From JALQXV01 sp051005235 (GTDB taxonomy: Bacteria; Patescibacteriota; Saccharimonadia; Saccharimonadales; 2-12-FULL-41-12), in the NCBI GenBank assembly GCA_051005235.1, contig JBPCJO010000013.1:1-25599 (forward strand): a DNA stretch of 25,599 nucleotides, in the 5' to 3' direction. Below, one piece after another: positions 13,845 through 22,141 of the stretch. Positions within the stretch are counted from its first letter, which is position 1. Every line of letters starts with the position of its first letter. The translations under genes were made by a program, and so were the position numbers. The notes under the pieces are model-generated. The model saw nothing but the letters and a program-made list of their open reading frames with translations. It was not told where the DNA came from and ran no database searches.

Positions 13845-15253
13845 AGCGTTATTTGAATTTTTTTACATTAAAGTTGCCGATTTATTTGGTTTATATGTAC
13901 CAGCAGGTTGAGTATAATCCGCATAAATTCGTGCGTTGGGTGTGGCGCATTCCCGACATTCGTAAAGTGATGCACCGGCAGTCGGTGGTCTGGACTCCAA
14001 AAGCTCGCCTGCTGGTCGCGATAATCGGCTTTTTTTGGGTGTTTTATATTGTCTCGACCATTATTTATCTGATTTTTATGCCTATTTCGGGAATTCTGAC
14101 CGCACTACTATCGCCGTTCTTGGTGACGCTGATAAGTTATTTAGTTGTTTTAGCCGCCTGGTTATACATTGAAGAGCCACGCCGCAGCGCCTTAATTAAG
14201 CGAGCTACCAAGTTGTTTGAGCAGCACCCGGGTACCAAAATTGCCATTTCGGGCAGTTATGGAAAAACAACCATGAAGGAGCTGCTTAATACTGTGTTGT
14301 CCGAAGGCCGAACGGTCGCCGCAACGCCTGGTAATAAGAACGTCCCGGTCAGTCACGCTGCCTGGATTAAGCGACTCACCGGCAGCGAAGACATTTTACT
14401 CATCGAATACGGCGAAGGCGCACCAGGCGATATTAGAAAACTAGCCCGTCTAACCCAACCAAAATACGGTATTATAACCGGCTTAGCCTCGAACCATCTT
14501 GATGAATACAAGACGCTCAACGCCGTCGCCAAAGACCTATTGTCGCTCAAAGATTATGTTGACGACCATCGGCTATTTATCAATACCGAGGCACCGGCTT
14601 TCGCAGCCTATGACCTAGCCGGTACCACCTCATATTCGGCCGACGGTGTGCTAGGTTGGGCGACCAGTGGTGTAAAAGTTGAGTACAGCGGAACTTCATT
14701 TGTCATGAAGAAAGCTAAGAAAACCATCAACGTGAAGAGTGGGTTGCTCGGTGCCCATCAAGTCGGGCCTTTGGCGTTGAGTGCTGCTTTAGCCGACCGA
14801 CTTGGCCTGTCAATTGCTCAAATTGAAGCTGGTCTCGCTAAAACCACGCCCTTTGAGCATCGCATGCAAGCTCGGCGACAACATGGCGCCTGGATCATTG
14901 ATGACACCTACAACGGCAGCCTGGAGGGCATAAGGGCTGGCCTGGCGTTACTAGCTGCCTTACCGGCCAAACGCAAGATTTATGTCACCCCAGGCCTGGT
15001 TGACCAAGGCGAAGAGACCGAACGGGTGCACCTCGAAGTCGGTGAACTAATCGGAGGTGCTAATCCTGATCGGGTAGTGTTAATGCAAAATTCGACCACA
15101 CAGTGGATTATAAAAGGCCTTGAGGCTAGCGAATATCAAGGCGACTTGCATATTGAAGCTGATCCTTTGACTTATTATACGAATCTCGAACATGTGCTGG
15201 CCGCCGGTGACTTAATTGTGTTGCAGAACGACTGGACGGATAATTACGCCTAA
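13841..15253 (+). CDS. Membrane-bound MurF-like Mur ligase
   Basis: 470 residues. Two membrane helices (about 56-80 and 84-110) replace the usual UDP-sugar-binding N-terminal domain. The central ATPase domain has the P-loop G-S-Y-G-K-T-T (138-144), E189 in LLIEYGEG, and N218-H-L-D. The C-terminal domain has RMQARRQHGAWIIDDTYN (341-358), the MurF-type D-D-x-Y-N. Mur ligases join an amino acid or dipeptide to UDP-MurNAc peptides with ATP. With ddl next door, ligation of D-Ala-D-Ala is the natural guess; another acceptor is possible because domain 1 is missing. Confidence 0.8.
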   Translation: MKRYLNFFTLKLPIYLVYMYQQVEYNPHKFVRWVWRIPDIRKVMHRQSVVWTPKARLLVAIIGFFWVFYIVSTIIYLIFMPISGILTALLSPFLVTLISYLVVLAAWLYIEEPRRSALIKRATKLFEQHPGTKIAISGSYGKTTMKELLNTVLSEGRTVAATPGNKNVPVSHAAWIKRLTGSEDILLIEYGEGAPGDIRKLARLTQPKYGIITGLASNHLDEYKTLNAVAKDLLSLKDYVDDHRLFINTEAPAFAAYDLAGTTSYSADGVLGWATSGVKVEYSGTSFVMKKAKKTINVKSGLLGAHQVGPLALSAALADRLGLSIAQIEAGLAKTTPFEHRMQARRQHGAWIIDDTYNGSLEGIRAGLALLAALPAKRKIYVTPGLVDQGEETERVHLEVGELIGGANPDRVVLMQNSTTQWIIKGLEASEYQGDLHIEADPLTYYTNLEHVLAAGDLIVLQNDWTDNYA

Positions 15254-15283
15254 GCCGGTCTTCCAGGTTACAAGCGAAGTCAA

Positions 15284-15330
15284 TACTATACCTCGACTTC
15301 ATTAAATTTTAATGAAACGCAGGTATAGTA
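15284..15330. repeat. 47-bp palindromic repeat, copy 1 (imperfect)
   Basis: The same element as at 22884-22930, with four changed bases in the left arm (a CGAC block instead of GCGT) and one in the spacer. It starts 30 bases after the murF-like stop. The right arm is identical to that of copy 2. Confidence 0.85.
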
Positions 15331-15363
15331 ACAAAACACAATGTAGTGAACCCACTAGCTTGC

Positions 15364-15369
15364 TATACT
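15364..15369 (+). promoter_or_regulatory. Extended -10 promoter of ddl (leaderless)
   Basis: TTGCTATACTAACC: TG one base before TATACT, the hexamer ending exactly 6 bases before ATG 15376. Transcription is predicted to start on the A of the start codon. Confidence 0.65.
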
Positions 15370-15375
15370 AACCAT

Positions 15376-16548
15376 ATGCAAACAATCGCCGTTATTTTTG
15401 GGGGACGCAGTGCCGAACATGATATTTCAATCGTTACCGCCATCTCCAGTATCATCAAACCACTACAAGTTATTGGCCAGTACAATATCGAAGCGGTCTA
15501 CATTGCCAAAAATGGCGCCTGGTTTTGGGGCGATAAATTCAAAGATATTAGCCTTTTCGCAGGCGGAGATATTGAAAACTTTATCGATAAAAGCCAACCA
15601 TGTAGCGTGCAATTTGACGGTGGCCTGAGACTGACAAAACCCGGCGCTGGCATTACTGGCCGTAAAGTTAGTCGCAAAATTGATATTGTTTTTCCAGCCA
15701 TGCACGGTACCTACGGCGAAGATGGTTCGCTGGCTGGACTGCTAGAAATGGCCGGCGTACCATATGTGGGTTGTGGCCTGGACGCCAGCGTATTAGCGAT
15801 GGATAAAGTCCTTGCCAAACAAGTTGCTGCGAGCAACGGTATACCGATAGCGAAATATCAGCAAGTAAACCGCGATACATTTACTAAAAATCCCGACCAC
15901 GTGATAGGCGACCTCGAAGAGTCGCTGATCTATCCGATGTTTGTTAAGCCCACTCACCTCGGCTCAAGTATTGGTATTACCCGCGCCGCTAATCGCGAAG
16001 AACTCCAAAACGGCTTAGAAGTCGCCGTACATTATGACGATAAAGTAGTTGTCGAAGAAGAGGTTGCTAACTTAATTGAAGTGACCCTGCCGATTATGGG
16101 CAACCATGAGTTGACACCGGCATTATTAGAGCGCCCGCTCAGCTCGGCAGATGACTTTTTTAACTTCGAAACAAAATATATGCAGGGTGGCAAAAAAGGC
16201 GGTGCTAAAAAGGGCGGCAGCAAAGGCTCCCAGGGTTATAGTGAAATACCTGCCAAACTACCCAAGAGTTTATATGAAAAAGCCGAACAGACCGCAATAG
16301 AGACCTACCGAGCGCTTGGTTGCAGCGGCACTGCCCGCGTAGACCTGTTGATCGACAGTAACACCGAAGAAGTTTATTTTAATGAGGTTAATCCGTTGCC
16401 GGGCAGCCTATATGCTCATAACTGGCGAGCTAGCGGCGTTTCGTCGGTGGAGTTGGTGCAGTCTTTGGTGCGATTAGCCATTGAGCGCCACGAAGAGAAA
16501 AAAGCAATCAACACCGCTTTTGCTACGAACTTCTTAAAACAGTTTTAA
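15376..16548 (+). CDS. ddl: D-alanine-D-alanine ligase
   Basis: 390 residues. It joins two D-alanines with ATP for the peptidoglycan stem peptide. Seen: N-terminal IAVIFGGRSAEHDISI, HGTYGEDGSLAGLLEMAGVPYVG, ATP-grasp FVKPTHLGSSIG, and the C-terminal metal site ARVDLLID ... FNEVNPLPG. ATG 15376 is chosen because the family begins there; an in-frame ATG 30 bases upstream would put the promoter inside the gene. Residues 271-287 are a Gly/Lys-rich insert (GGKKGGAKKGGSKGSQG) in the loop that closes the active site, longer than in common Ddl enzymes. The promoter predicts a leaderless mRNA. Confidence 0.95.
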   Translation: MQTIAVIFGGRSAEHDISIVTAISSIIKPLQVIGQYNIEAVYIAKNGAWFWGDKFKDISLFAGGDIENFIDKSQPCSVQFDGGLRLTKPGAGITGRKVSRKIDIVFPAMHGTYGEDGSLAGLLEMAGVPYVGCGLDASVLAMDKVLAKQVAASNGIPIAKYQQVNRDTFTKNPDHVIGDLEESLIYPMFVKPTHLGSSIGITRAANREELQNGLEVAVHYDDKVVVEEEVANLIEVTLPIMGNHELTPALLERPLSSADDFFNFETKYMQGGKKGGAKKGGSKGSQGYSEIPAKLPKSLYEKAEQTAIETYRALGCSGTARVDLLIDSNTEEVYFNEVNPLPGSLYAHNWRASGVSSVELVQSLVRLAIERHEEKKAINTAFATNFLKQF

Positions 16549-16586
16549 TTCTGGTTACGGTTCTTTGGCCATTTGCTAGAAGGTGC

Positions 16587-16592
16587 TATACT
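16587..16592 (+). promoter_or_regulatory. Extended -10 element before a tiny ORF
   Basis: TGCTATACT with the hexamer ending 7 bases before ATG 16600. Confidence 0.5.
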
Positions 16593-16599
16593 AATTTGC

Positions 16600-16656
16600 A
16601 TGAAGCGTGCCACGGCCTTAGTTGCCCTTACCACCCTTATTCTCCTCGCCCAGTAG
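16600..16656 (+). CDS. 18-residue leader-like or signal-peptide-like ORF
   Basis: ATG to TAG encodes MKRATALVALTTLILLAQ: two basic residues then a hydrophobic stretch, as in a signal peptide, with five Leu. It sits directly behind an extended -10, and its stop codon lies inside a small terminator hairpin (16648-16666). It may be a leader peptide, a membrane micropeptide, or the remains of a secreted protein gene. No homologue known to me; translation is unproven. Confidence 0.35.
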   Translation: MKRATALVALTTLILLAQ

Positions 16657-16666
16657 GGCTATTTTT
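16648..16666 (+). terminator. Short hairpin with U-tract after ddl
   Basis: GCCC/GGGC with loop AGTA, then TATTTTT. Short stem, so moderate strength. It overlaps the end of the 18-residue ORF. Confidence 0.5.
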
Positions 16667-16698
16667 CGTACAGTAATACTTTATTACAACGCATATGC

Positions 16699-16704
16699 TA
16701 CAAT
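16699..16704 (+). promoter_or_regulatory. Extended -10 promoter of the gene at 16736
   Basis: TGCTACAAT, same form as before tRNA-Leu(CAG). The predicted leader of about 25 bases is A/T-rich and has no Shine-Dalgarno. Confidence 0.5.
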
Positions 16705-16735
16705 ACGCGCAGTATTAATTAATATAAAAAAACAT

Positions 16736-17443
16736 ATGAATGAACAGTTAACTACTTATATCACCACCAAGCGCGACGCTGGACTAGATGATGATCAAAT
16801 CCGGGCAAACTTAATTACCTCAGGCTGGGCAGCTGAGATCGTCGATGCCGCGCTCAAGGCAGACCTGTCTGATGATGTGCCGCCTCCACCCCCACCACCA
16901 CTAGCCCAACCTATAAGTCCCGCTTCGAACTTAAATAATCCAATCGCCGTCATGAACGTATCTACCACCCGCGGCATTGAATATCTAATAATGTTTATCG
17001 CCTTATGGATTACTGCCACCGCTATTGCCAGTCTTTTACACCACAGTGTTGAGACCTTGTCGGGGATAGACGGGATTTATTATGGAATTGCCCCGCTCGC
17101 TGCTCCTGCCCTTATTGTTTCTTTGCCAATTTTTGGATACTTATTTCTTAGATTAAAAAAAGCAGAAATAGAAGAACCTGAAATCCGCAAAGACCCTTCT
17201 CGTAAAAGAGCTATCCAGTTAACACTATTAGTTACTTTTTTGATAGGAATCGGTAAAATAATCGCCTATCTTTTTAGTTTAATTAATGGAGGAGGAGAAG
17301 GCGGCGGCATTTTTGAAGACGGTTACGAAACCGAATACGTTATATCTCCTATTTATGATATTTTACATGCCATAATTACATTAGGTATTGCAGGCGGAAT
17401 ATTCGTTTATTATTGGCGCGATATACATAAAAAAGACTTATAA
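16736..17443 (+). CDS. DUF5671-like membrane protein
   Basis: 236 residues from ATG 16736; an in-frame ATG at 16622 is rejected because a promoter lies between. The N-terminal 40 residues (LTTYITTKRDAGLDDDQIRANLITSGW) form a small helical module frequent at the start of CPR membrane proteins. A run of seven prolines (residues 50-56) is followed by about four membrane segments (82-105, 118-140, 157-183, 205-228). The membrane part resembles the DUF5671 type. Function unknown. Its TAA adjoins the ATG of the next gene. Confidence 0.7.
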   Translation: MNEQLTTYITTKRDAGLDDDQIRANLITSGWAAEIVDAALKADLSDDVPPPPPPPLAQPISPASNLNNPIAVMNVSTTRGIEYLIMFIALWITATAIASLLHHSVETLSGIDGIYYGIAPLAAPALIVSLPIFGYLFLRLKKAEIEEPEIRKDPSRKRAIQLTLLVTFLIGIGKIIAYLFSLINGGGEGGGIFEDGYETEYVISPIYDILHAIITLGIAGGIFVYYWRDIHKKDL

Positions 17444-18199
17444 ATGATGCGTAAATACTACATTGGAATGTTTGCTCTGGTTATTTTAACGATTGCTTCG
17501 TGTGGGCTTAACTACGGCCTCAATGTCAGAGGAGCTAGTGACGTAGAAGCGTTGGATGACATTAGCAGGATCAATGACGAGATAAATAATTACGTAAATG
17601 ACAAAAAGCAGCTACCTAAGGATCTTACCGAACTAAAACTCGATAAACTTAAAGTTGATAAACGGCTCGATAAATATGCGTATAAAGACCTGGGTGAAGT
17701 AAAGAATAGCGAATACGAAACCAGTCTTGCTTACGAGTTATGTGCCACCTTTACGACAAATAAAGCACAAAGAGGTTATGGAACAGGATACGACGAAGAC
17801 AGTTATGAAGGTGGTATTGATAGCTCATCTAGCCACCCAAAGGGCTATCATTGTTTTAAATTTAAATCGTATTTGCCATTTGAAGATGACACAAGTTCAA
17901 CTTCATTGTTTAATTCTTCGAACACTCTAAAGCAAGAGCCACAGTGCGGGCCTCTGCAAGAAACCTTATTTGAGAAGCCCGGGGTAGAAATAACAGGTAT
18001 CCATCTTGAGCCGTCCCAGTTGTACACAAAAGGCTCGAGCGTAAATAGCATAGTAGCTTACCAGTGGTGTTACCCCCTTACTGTAGTCGATAAAAATAAC
18101 AAAGTATTAACAATCAAGGATCTAACAATAGGCGACATAGTGACAATAAGTGGGGGTGGCACTATGCAAATACAAAAGATTAAGCTGGAAAACCGTTAA
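17444..18199 (+). CDS. Putative lipoprotein of unknown function
   Basis: 251 residues (a start at the second ATG, 17447, is equally possible). The N-terminal hydrophobic stretch ends in T-I-A-S-C20, which fits a lipobox, so it may be a lipoprotein; otherwise it is anchored by one helix. The outer part begins with a charged helix (DISRINDEINNYVNDKKQLPKDLTEL), then a Gly/Tyr/Ser-rich region and a Cys-containing C-terminal domain. The start resembles pseudopilin-type N-terminal helices in spacing, but the pilin motif is absent. It probably works with the adjoining DUF5671-like protein. I do not recognise a function. Confidence 0.65.
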   Translation: MMRKYYIGMFALVILTIASCGLNYGLNVRGASDVEALDDISRINDEINNYVNDKKQLPKDLTELKLDKLKVDKRLDKYAYKDLGEVKNSEYETSLAYELCATFTTNKAQRGYGTGYDEDSYEGGIDSSSSHPKGYHCFKFKSYLPFEDDTSSTSLFNSSNTLKQEPQCGPLQETLFEKPGVEITGIHLEPSQLYTKGSSVNSIVAYQWCYPLTVVDKNNKVLTIKDLTIGDIVTISGGGTMQIQKIKLENR

Positions 18200-18230
18200 C
18201 CAGCTTCTCTTCGCCGACTAGGCTATTTTT
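18182..18230 (+). terminator. Weak terminator region after the lipoprotein gene
   Basis: AAGCTGG/CCAGCTT (18182-18188, 18200-18206) spans the stop codon; a second small hairpin GCC/GGC precedes TATTTTT (18224-18230). The latter resembles the ddl-distal terminator. Strength is doubtful. Confidence 0.35.
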
Positions 18231-18287
18231 AACGTATACTAGTAACTTAGGTATTCTCATAATTTTCAAAAAAAGACCTGCAATTAT

Positions 18288-20750
18288 ATGAAACGCTATA
18301 ATCCAAAAGAAATCGAACCGAAGTGGCAACAGGAGTGGGAAACCAGCCGTTTATATAACGCTGCCAACGATTCGGCCAAACCAAATAAATACATAATTGA
18401 TATGTTCCCGTATCCGTCTGGTGTTGCCATGCACGTGGGGCATGTCCGTAACTTTACGATTAGCGATGTACTGAGCCAGTACCACCGTCAAAAGGGCTAC
18501 GAAGTACTCCACACCATGGGCTGGGATACGTTTGGCTTGCCAGCCGAAAACTTTGCTATTAAAACCGGTGTCGCGCCGGCCGTATCAACCAAACAAAACA
18601 TTGCTATGTTCAAATCACAACTCAAGCGCCTAGGTATGAGTTATGACTGGAGTCGCGAAATCAACACATCGGATCCAGAGTATTACCGCTGGACTCAGTG
18701 GATCTTTTTGCAATTATTTAAGCAAGGCTTGGCGTACCAAAAAGAAAGCGGCCAATGGTGGTGTACCGAGTGTAAGACGGTCCTTGCTAACGAACAGGTG
18801 GTAAACGGCTGTTGCTGGCGCCATGAAGACTTGCCCGTCATTAAAAAGAACTTAAAACAATGGTTCTTTAAAATTACTGATTACGCCGATCGCTTGCTCG
18901 AGGGGATTGACGCGCTAGATTGGCCAGAAAAGATCAAGACTATGCAGCGCAACTGGATCGGCCGGAGCGAAGGCATTGTGTACAAAAACAAAGTTCGCGA
19001 CACTGATCACGAAATAGAATCCTTCTCGGCACACTTTGAGGCCTTTACAGCAAACACCTTTGTTGTAATTGCCCCTGACCATCCACGACTTCCTGAACTT
19101 CTCGACGGATTAGACAATAAAGAAGATATCATAAAGCAGGCTCACGAGATGTTGGTGCGTCGCGACGCGCTCGGTCAAAAAGGTTCCGAAACGCTAGAAG
19201 GGATCTTTACGGGCAGGTACGCGATTGACCAATTTGGTGACGAAGATTTACCGATCTGGATTGCCAGCTACGCATTGGCAGATTATGGAACCGGCATTGT
19301 GCTCTGTTCAGCGCACGACGACCGAGACTTCGCCTTTGCCAAAAAGTACGGTATTCGCTTAAAGCCTACGATGGTGCCGCCCGATTCTTCAGAAGCCGAT
19401 AAAGTGAAAAACTTAGAATACTGCTACAACGATATGCAGCACGGTATTTTAATTGAGCCGCCAGAATTTGTTGGTAAGAATGCCCACGAAAATCGTCAAG
19501 CCATTGCGCAGTATATGTTTGATCACGGTTATGCCAGCCCCCAGGTTAGTTATAAGATTCATGATTGGTTGATTAGCCGTCAGCGCTACTGGGGAGCACC
19601 GATTCCGATTATCCATTGCCCAGAGCACGGCGCTGTTCCGATTCCAGAAGATAAATTACCGCTTATACTGCCAGAAGTAGAGAATTACCAGCCAACCGGC
19701 GGCAGTGTGCTGGCCGATGTGGAGGACTGGGTCAACACGACATGTCCAGTCTGTGGTGGCCCAGCCAAACGCGAAACAGACACCATGGACGGTTATGCCT
19801 GTAGTAGCTGGTACTTCTTGCGCTACACCGACCCACACAACCAGGAACAGGCTTGGGATCCGTCGGTGGCTAACCAGTGGATGCCGATTGATTACTACTG
19901 CGGAGGTGACCACGCGGTCTCACATTTACTGTATGCCCGATTCTGGTCGTACTTCTTTGTCGACCAGGGTTGGATTGGCGACCACGCCCGTGAACCTGTC
20001 AAAAAACTAGTCTACAACGGTTATATCTTAGCGCCGGACGGTAACAAGATGAGTAAAAGTAAGGGCAATGTGGTCAACCCCGACGAAATAATCGACCAGG
20101 GTTATGGCGCCGACGCGCTGCGCGTCTATGAAATGTTTATTGCGCCGTACGAACAAGGTACAAGCTGGAATACTACCGGGGTACCAGGCTGTTACCGATT
20201 TTTACAGCGTTTATGGACGCTCACCCAAGAATACCTAGAGGCAACCGACGACAGCGGATCAGGTAATCGAGCGGTAATGCAAGCGGCCCATAAAGCTATT
20301 AAAAAAGTCAGCACTGACCTAGAAAAGTTGCAGTTTAATACGGTGGTATCTGGATTAATGGAAGCAGTTAATGAGCTTTATAAAATTAAGGCGGCAGATG
20401 GTTACAGTGCACGAGAGGATTGGCGTTTTGCCTTGAGTAGCCTCGTACAATTAACCGCGCCATTCGCGCCGCATATTACCGAAGAGCTGTGGCACGACCT
20501 CGGGCACGAAGGTTCGGTACACGTCAGTCAGTGGCCAGTTTACGACGAAGCATATTTAGTTTCTGACGAGATGACGATTGTGATTCAAGTTAATGGTAAA
20601 GTCCGCGCCAACATCACAGTGGCTGCTGGTACTGAAAAAGAGGCGATTATTGTTGCCGCTCAATCAGATGAAAAAGTTGCTTCGTACTTGCAAGAGGGCA
20701 TCAAGAAGACAATTTATGTACCCGGGAAACTGATTAATTTTGTCGTCTAG
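18288..20750 (+). CDS. leuS: Leucyl-tRNA synthetase
   Basis: 820 residues, class I synthetase charging tRNA-Leu; two of its tRNAs are in this window. The HIGH-type motif is H49-V-G-H52, and K586-M-S-K-S590 is intact. The connective editing domain is present (about 225-415) with the conserved ADYGTGIVL and HDDRDF, but the usual Thr-rich TTRPDT motif is replaced near 248-257 by a different sequence ending TANT. A zinc-type CPVC lies at 485-488 and the anticodon-binding domain follows. TATACT at 18235-18240 is a promoter candidate; no T-box or other leader element was seen. Confidence 0.97.
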   Translation: MKRYNPKEIEPKWQQEWETSRLYNAANDSAKPNKYIIDMFPYPSGVAMHVGHVRNFTISDVLSQYHRQKGYEVLHTMGWDTFGLPAENFAIKTGVAPAVSTKQNIAMFKSQLKRLGMSYDWSREINTSDPEYYRWTQWIFLQLFKQGLAYQKESGQWWCTECKTVLANEQVVNGCCWRHEDLPVIKKNLKQWFFKITDYADRLLEGIDALDWPEKIKTMQRNWIGRSEGIVYKNKVRDTDHEIESFSAHFEAFTANTFVVIAPDHPRLPELLDGLDNKEDIIKQAHEMLVRRDALGQKGSETLEGIFTGRYAIDQFGDEDLPIWIASYALADYGTGIVLCSAHDDRDFAFAKKYGIRLKPTMVPPDSSEADKVKNLEYCYNDMQHGILIEPPEFVGKNAHENRQAIAQYMFDHGYASPQVSYKIHDWLISRQRYWGAPIPIIHCPEHGAVPIPEDKLPLILPEVENYQPTGGSVLADVEDWVNTTCPVCGGPAKRETDTMDGYACSSWYFLRYTDPHNQEQAWDPSVANQWMPIDYYCGGDHAVSHLLYARFWSYFFVDQGWIGDHAREPVKKLVYNGYILAPDGNKMSKSKGNVVNPDEIIDQGYGADALRVYEMFIAPYEQGTSWNTTGVPGCYRFLQRLWTLTQEYLEATDDSGSGNRAVMQAAHKAIKKVSTDLEKLQFNTVVSGLMEAVNELYKIKAADGYSAREDWRFALSSLVQLTAPFAPHITEELWHDLGHEGSVHVSQWPVYDEAYLVSDEMTIVIQVNGKVRANITVAAGTEKEAIIVAAQSDEKVASYLQEGIKKTIYVPGKLINFVV

Positions 20751-20824
20751 CTTCTCATGTTGATCTATAACAATATTATACCAAATATAATAAGATTTGT
20801 CAAGCATATTCCATCGGCAATTCA

Positions 20825-20853
20825 TTGAAAATTAGATAGAAATTTGCTATAAT
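20825..20853 (+). promoter_or_regulatory. Sigma70-type promoter of rpmF
   Basis: TTGAAA (20825-20830), 17 bases, TATAAT (20848-20853) with an extended TG. Start near 20860 gives a leader of about 48 bases. Confidence 0.8.
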
Positions 20854-20907
20854 ATTCTTTAACTGCGTTAGACAACATAAATGTAAGTACAGAGAGGAAG
20901 TATTTGT

Positions 20908-21063
20908 ATGGGTAAACCAAAGAAGCAGACCAGTCACCGCCGGACCGGCGCACGGCGGAGCCATCTGGTGATTAAGCTGGCGAGAACCGTCAATGGTAAG
21001 AGTCCGGTCAAGGTGTACACGACGCGCCGCGAATCGGGCGCTAAGAAAGTAGTTGCTAAATAA
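20908..21063 (+). CDS. rpmF: 50S ribosomal protein L32 (bL32)
   Basis: 51 residues. The N-terminal GKPKKQTSHRRTGARRSHLVIKL is the basic bL32 pattern (PK-x-x-S-x-x-R-R-x-x-R-R-S-H), and the protein ends in a short basic tail. It has no cysteines, so it is the zinc-free form. It is part of the large ribosomal subunit near the exit region. AGAGAGGAAG precedes the ATG at the right distance. It stands alone between leuS and nusB, each with its own promoter signals. Confidence 0.85.
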   Translation: MGKPKKQTSHRRTGARRSHLVIKLARTVNGKSPVKVYTTRRESGAKKVVAK

Positions 21064-21137
21064 GCAGCTAAAAGCCTGGCAAGTACGATATACTTTTAAG
21101 CAGGACTAGTAACTTTAATACTTAACAATATAGACAC

Positions 21138-21632
21138 ATGGCATCAAATCGACACCTTGGACGCATAATAGTACTACAAACGTTGTACGAGTTAACATTC
21201 CGTGAGGAGTGTGGCGATACGACGGTTCAGATTAGCGACATAATGAATCGCAACATCGGCCGTTATAAAGCGACAATGAACGACGTTAGTTTTGTTGAGA
21301 GCCTTGCTAAAGGGGTGATCAAAGAGGCCAAAAACCTTGATGAAAAGATTCAACCGTTAGCTCCGGAGTGGCCACTACCTCAAATTGCCCGTGTTGATCA
21401 CCTTACGTTACAAATTGGTGCTTATGAACTCATGTTTAATACCGATGTGCCACCCAAGGTAGTGATAAACGAAGCGGTTGAATTAGCCAAAAGTTTTGGG
21501 GGCGATAACTCCTCTAAGTTTGTAAATGGTGTACTAGGGAGCTTATTACGCCAACTGCATCCCGAACAAGCTGCAGTCCTTGATGCTGCACCCGGCGGTA
21601 AAACGGCTAAACCTATAGAGAAAGAAGCATAA
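21138..21632 (+). CDS. nusB: Transcription antitermination factor NusB
   Basis: 164 residues, all-helical NusB fold. Seen: RHLGRIIVLQTLYEL at the start, LDEKIQPLAPEWPLPQIARVDHLTLQIGAYEL and VVINEAVELAKSFGGDNSSKFVNGVLGSL, which are the family's conserved blocks. With NusE (S10) it binds boxA RNA and supports rRNA transcription. No Shine-Dalgarno is visible before the ATG. It leads a tight operon with a NUDIX gene (5-base gap) and rnc, linking rRNA transcription with rRNA processing. Confidence 0.95.
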   Translation: MASNRHLGRIIVLQTLYELTFREECGDTTVQISDIMNRNIGRYKATMNDVSFVESLAKGVIKEAKNLDEKIQPLAPEWPLPQIARVDHLTLQIGAYELMFNTDVPPKVVINEAVELAKSFGGDNSSKFVNGVLGSLLRQLHPEQAAVLDAAPGGKTAKPIEKEA

Positions 21633-21637
21633 TAATC

Positions 21638-22138
21638 ATGAAAAAACCAAAGCCGATGCAAGGGTTTAAGAAATTTCTTCCCCGCCGTAAACCGACTATC
21701 AGCGAAGTAGTCCGCGAGCCAACCAGCGGTGGTATGGTTTTTCGGCGTAATGAAAAATCTAATCAGATTGAAATTCTCTTAATTCAGGACGCGAAAGATC
21801 GTTGGACGATTCCTAAAGGCCATATCGAAGAAGGTGAGACCCCTAAGCAAACCGCCGAACGTGAGATTCGCGAAGAAACCGGTTTGCAAGAGATGAACGT
21901 GCTGAACTGGCTCGGTAAAATTAACTTTCGTTATCGCCGCGCAACAAGTTTGGTTCTAATGACCACCGAGATATTTCTCGTTCACGCTCAAGGCGACACC
22001 GACAAATTGCAGCCCGAGGATTGGATGAACGGTATTAAATGGTTTAGCACCAAAGATGCGCTCGATAAAATCGAATATGAGGATATTGGTAAAATAATTT
22101 TGTTAGGCCTCAAGAAAATCCGGCACGCCGGCCTGTAA
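21638..22138 (+). CDS. NUDIX hydrolase
   Basis: 166 residues. A complete Nudix box runs from G61 to L83 (GHIEEGE, REIREETGL), so the metal-binding catalytic helix is intact. The N-terminus is basic (KKPKPMQGFKKFLPRRKP), which could favour a nucleic acid or dinucleotide polyphosphate. Substrate unknown; related short Nudix enzymes cleave Ap4A, (d)NTPs or 5' RNA ends. It lies between nusB and rnc with gaps of 5 and 3 bases, so an RNA-linked task is an attractive but unproven idea. Confidence 0.9.
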   Translation: MKKPKPMQGFKKFLPRRKPTISEVVREPTSGGMVFRRNEKSNQIEILLIQDAKDRWTIPKGHIEEGETPKQTAEREIREETGLQEMNVLNWLGKINFRYRRATSLVLMTTEIFLVHAQGDTDKLQPEDWMNGIKWFSTKDALDKIEYEDIGKIILLGLKKIRHAGL

Positions 22139-22141
22139 TAT

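Noticed and set aside
16622..16735. Upstream start for the DUF5671-like gene
   Set aside because: An extended -10 (16699-16704) and a terminator hairpin lie inside this stretch, and its translation has no family character.
18200..18287. T-box or other leader riboswitch before leuS
   Set aside because: Too short; no T-box sequence or long stem is present, only a TATACT and an A-rich leader.
20773..20791. TATTATA/TATAATA hairpin after leuS
   Set aside because: All A/T and no U-tract; too weak to call a terminator.
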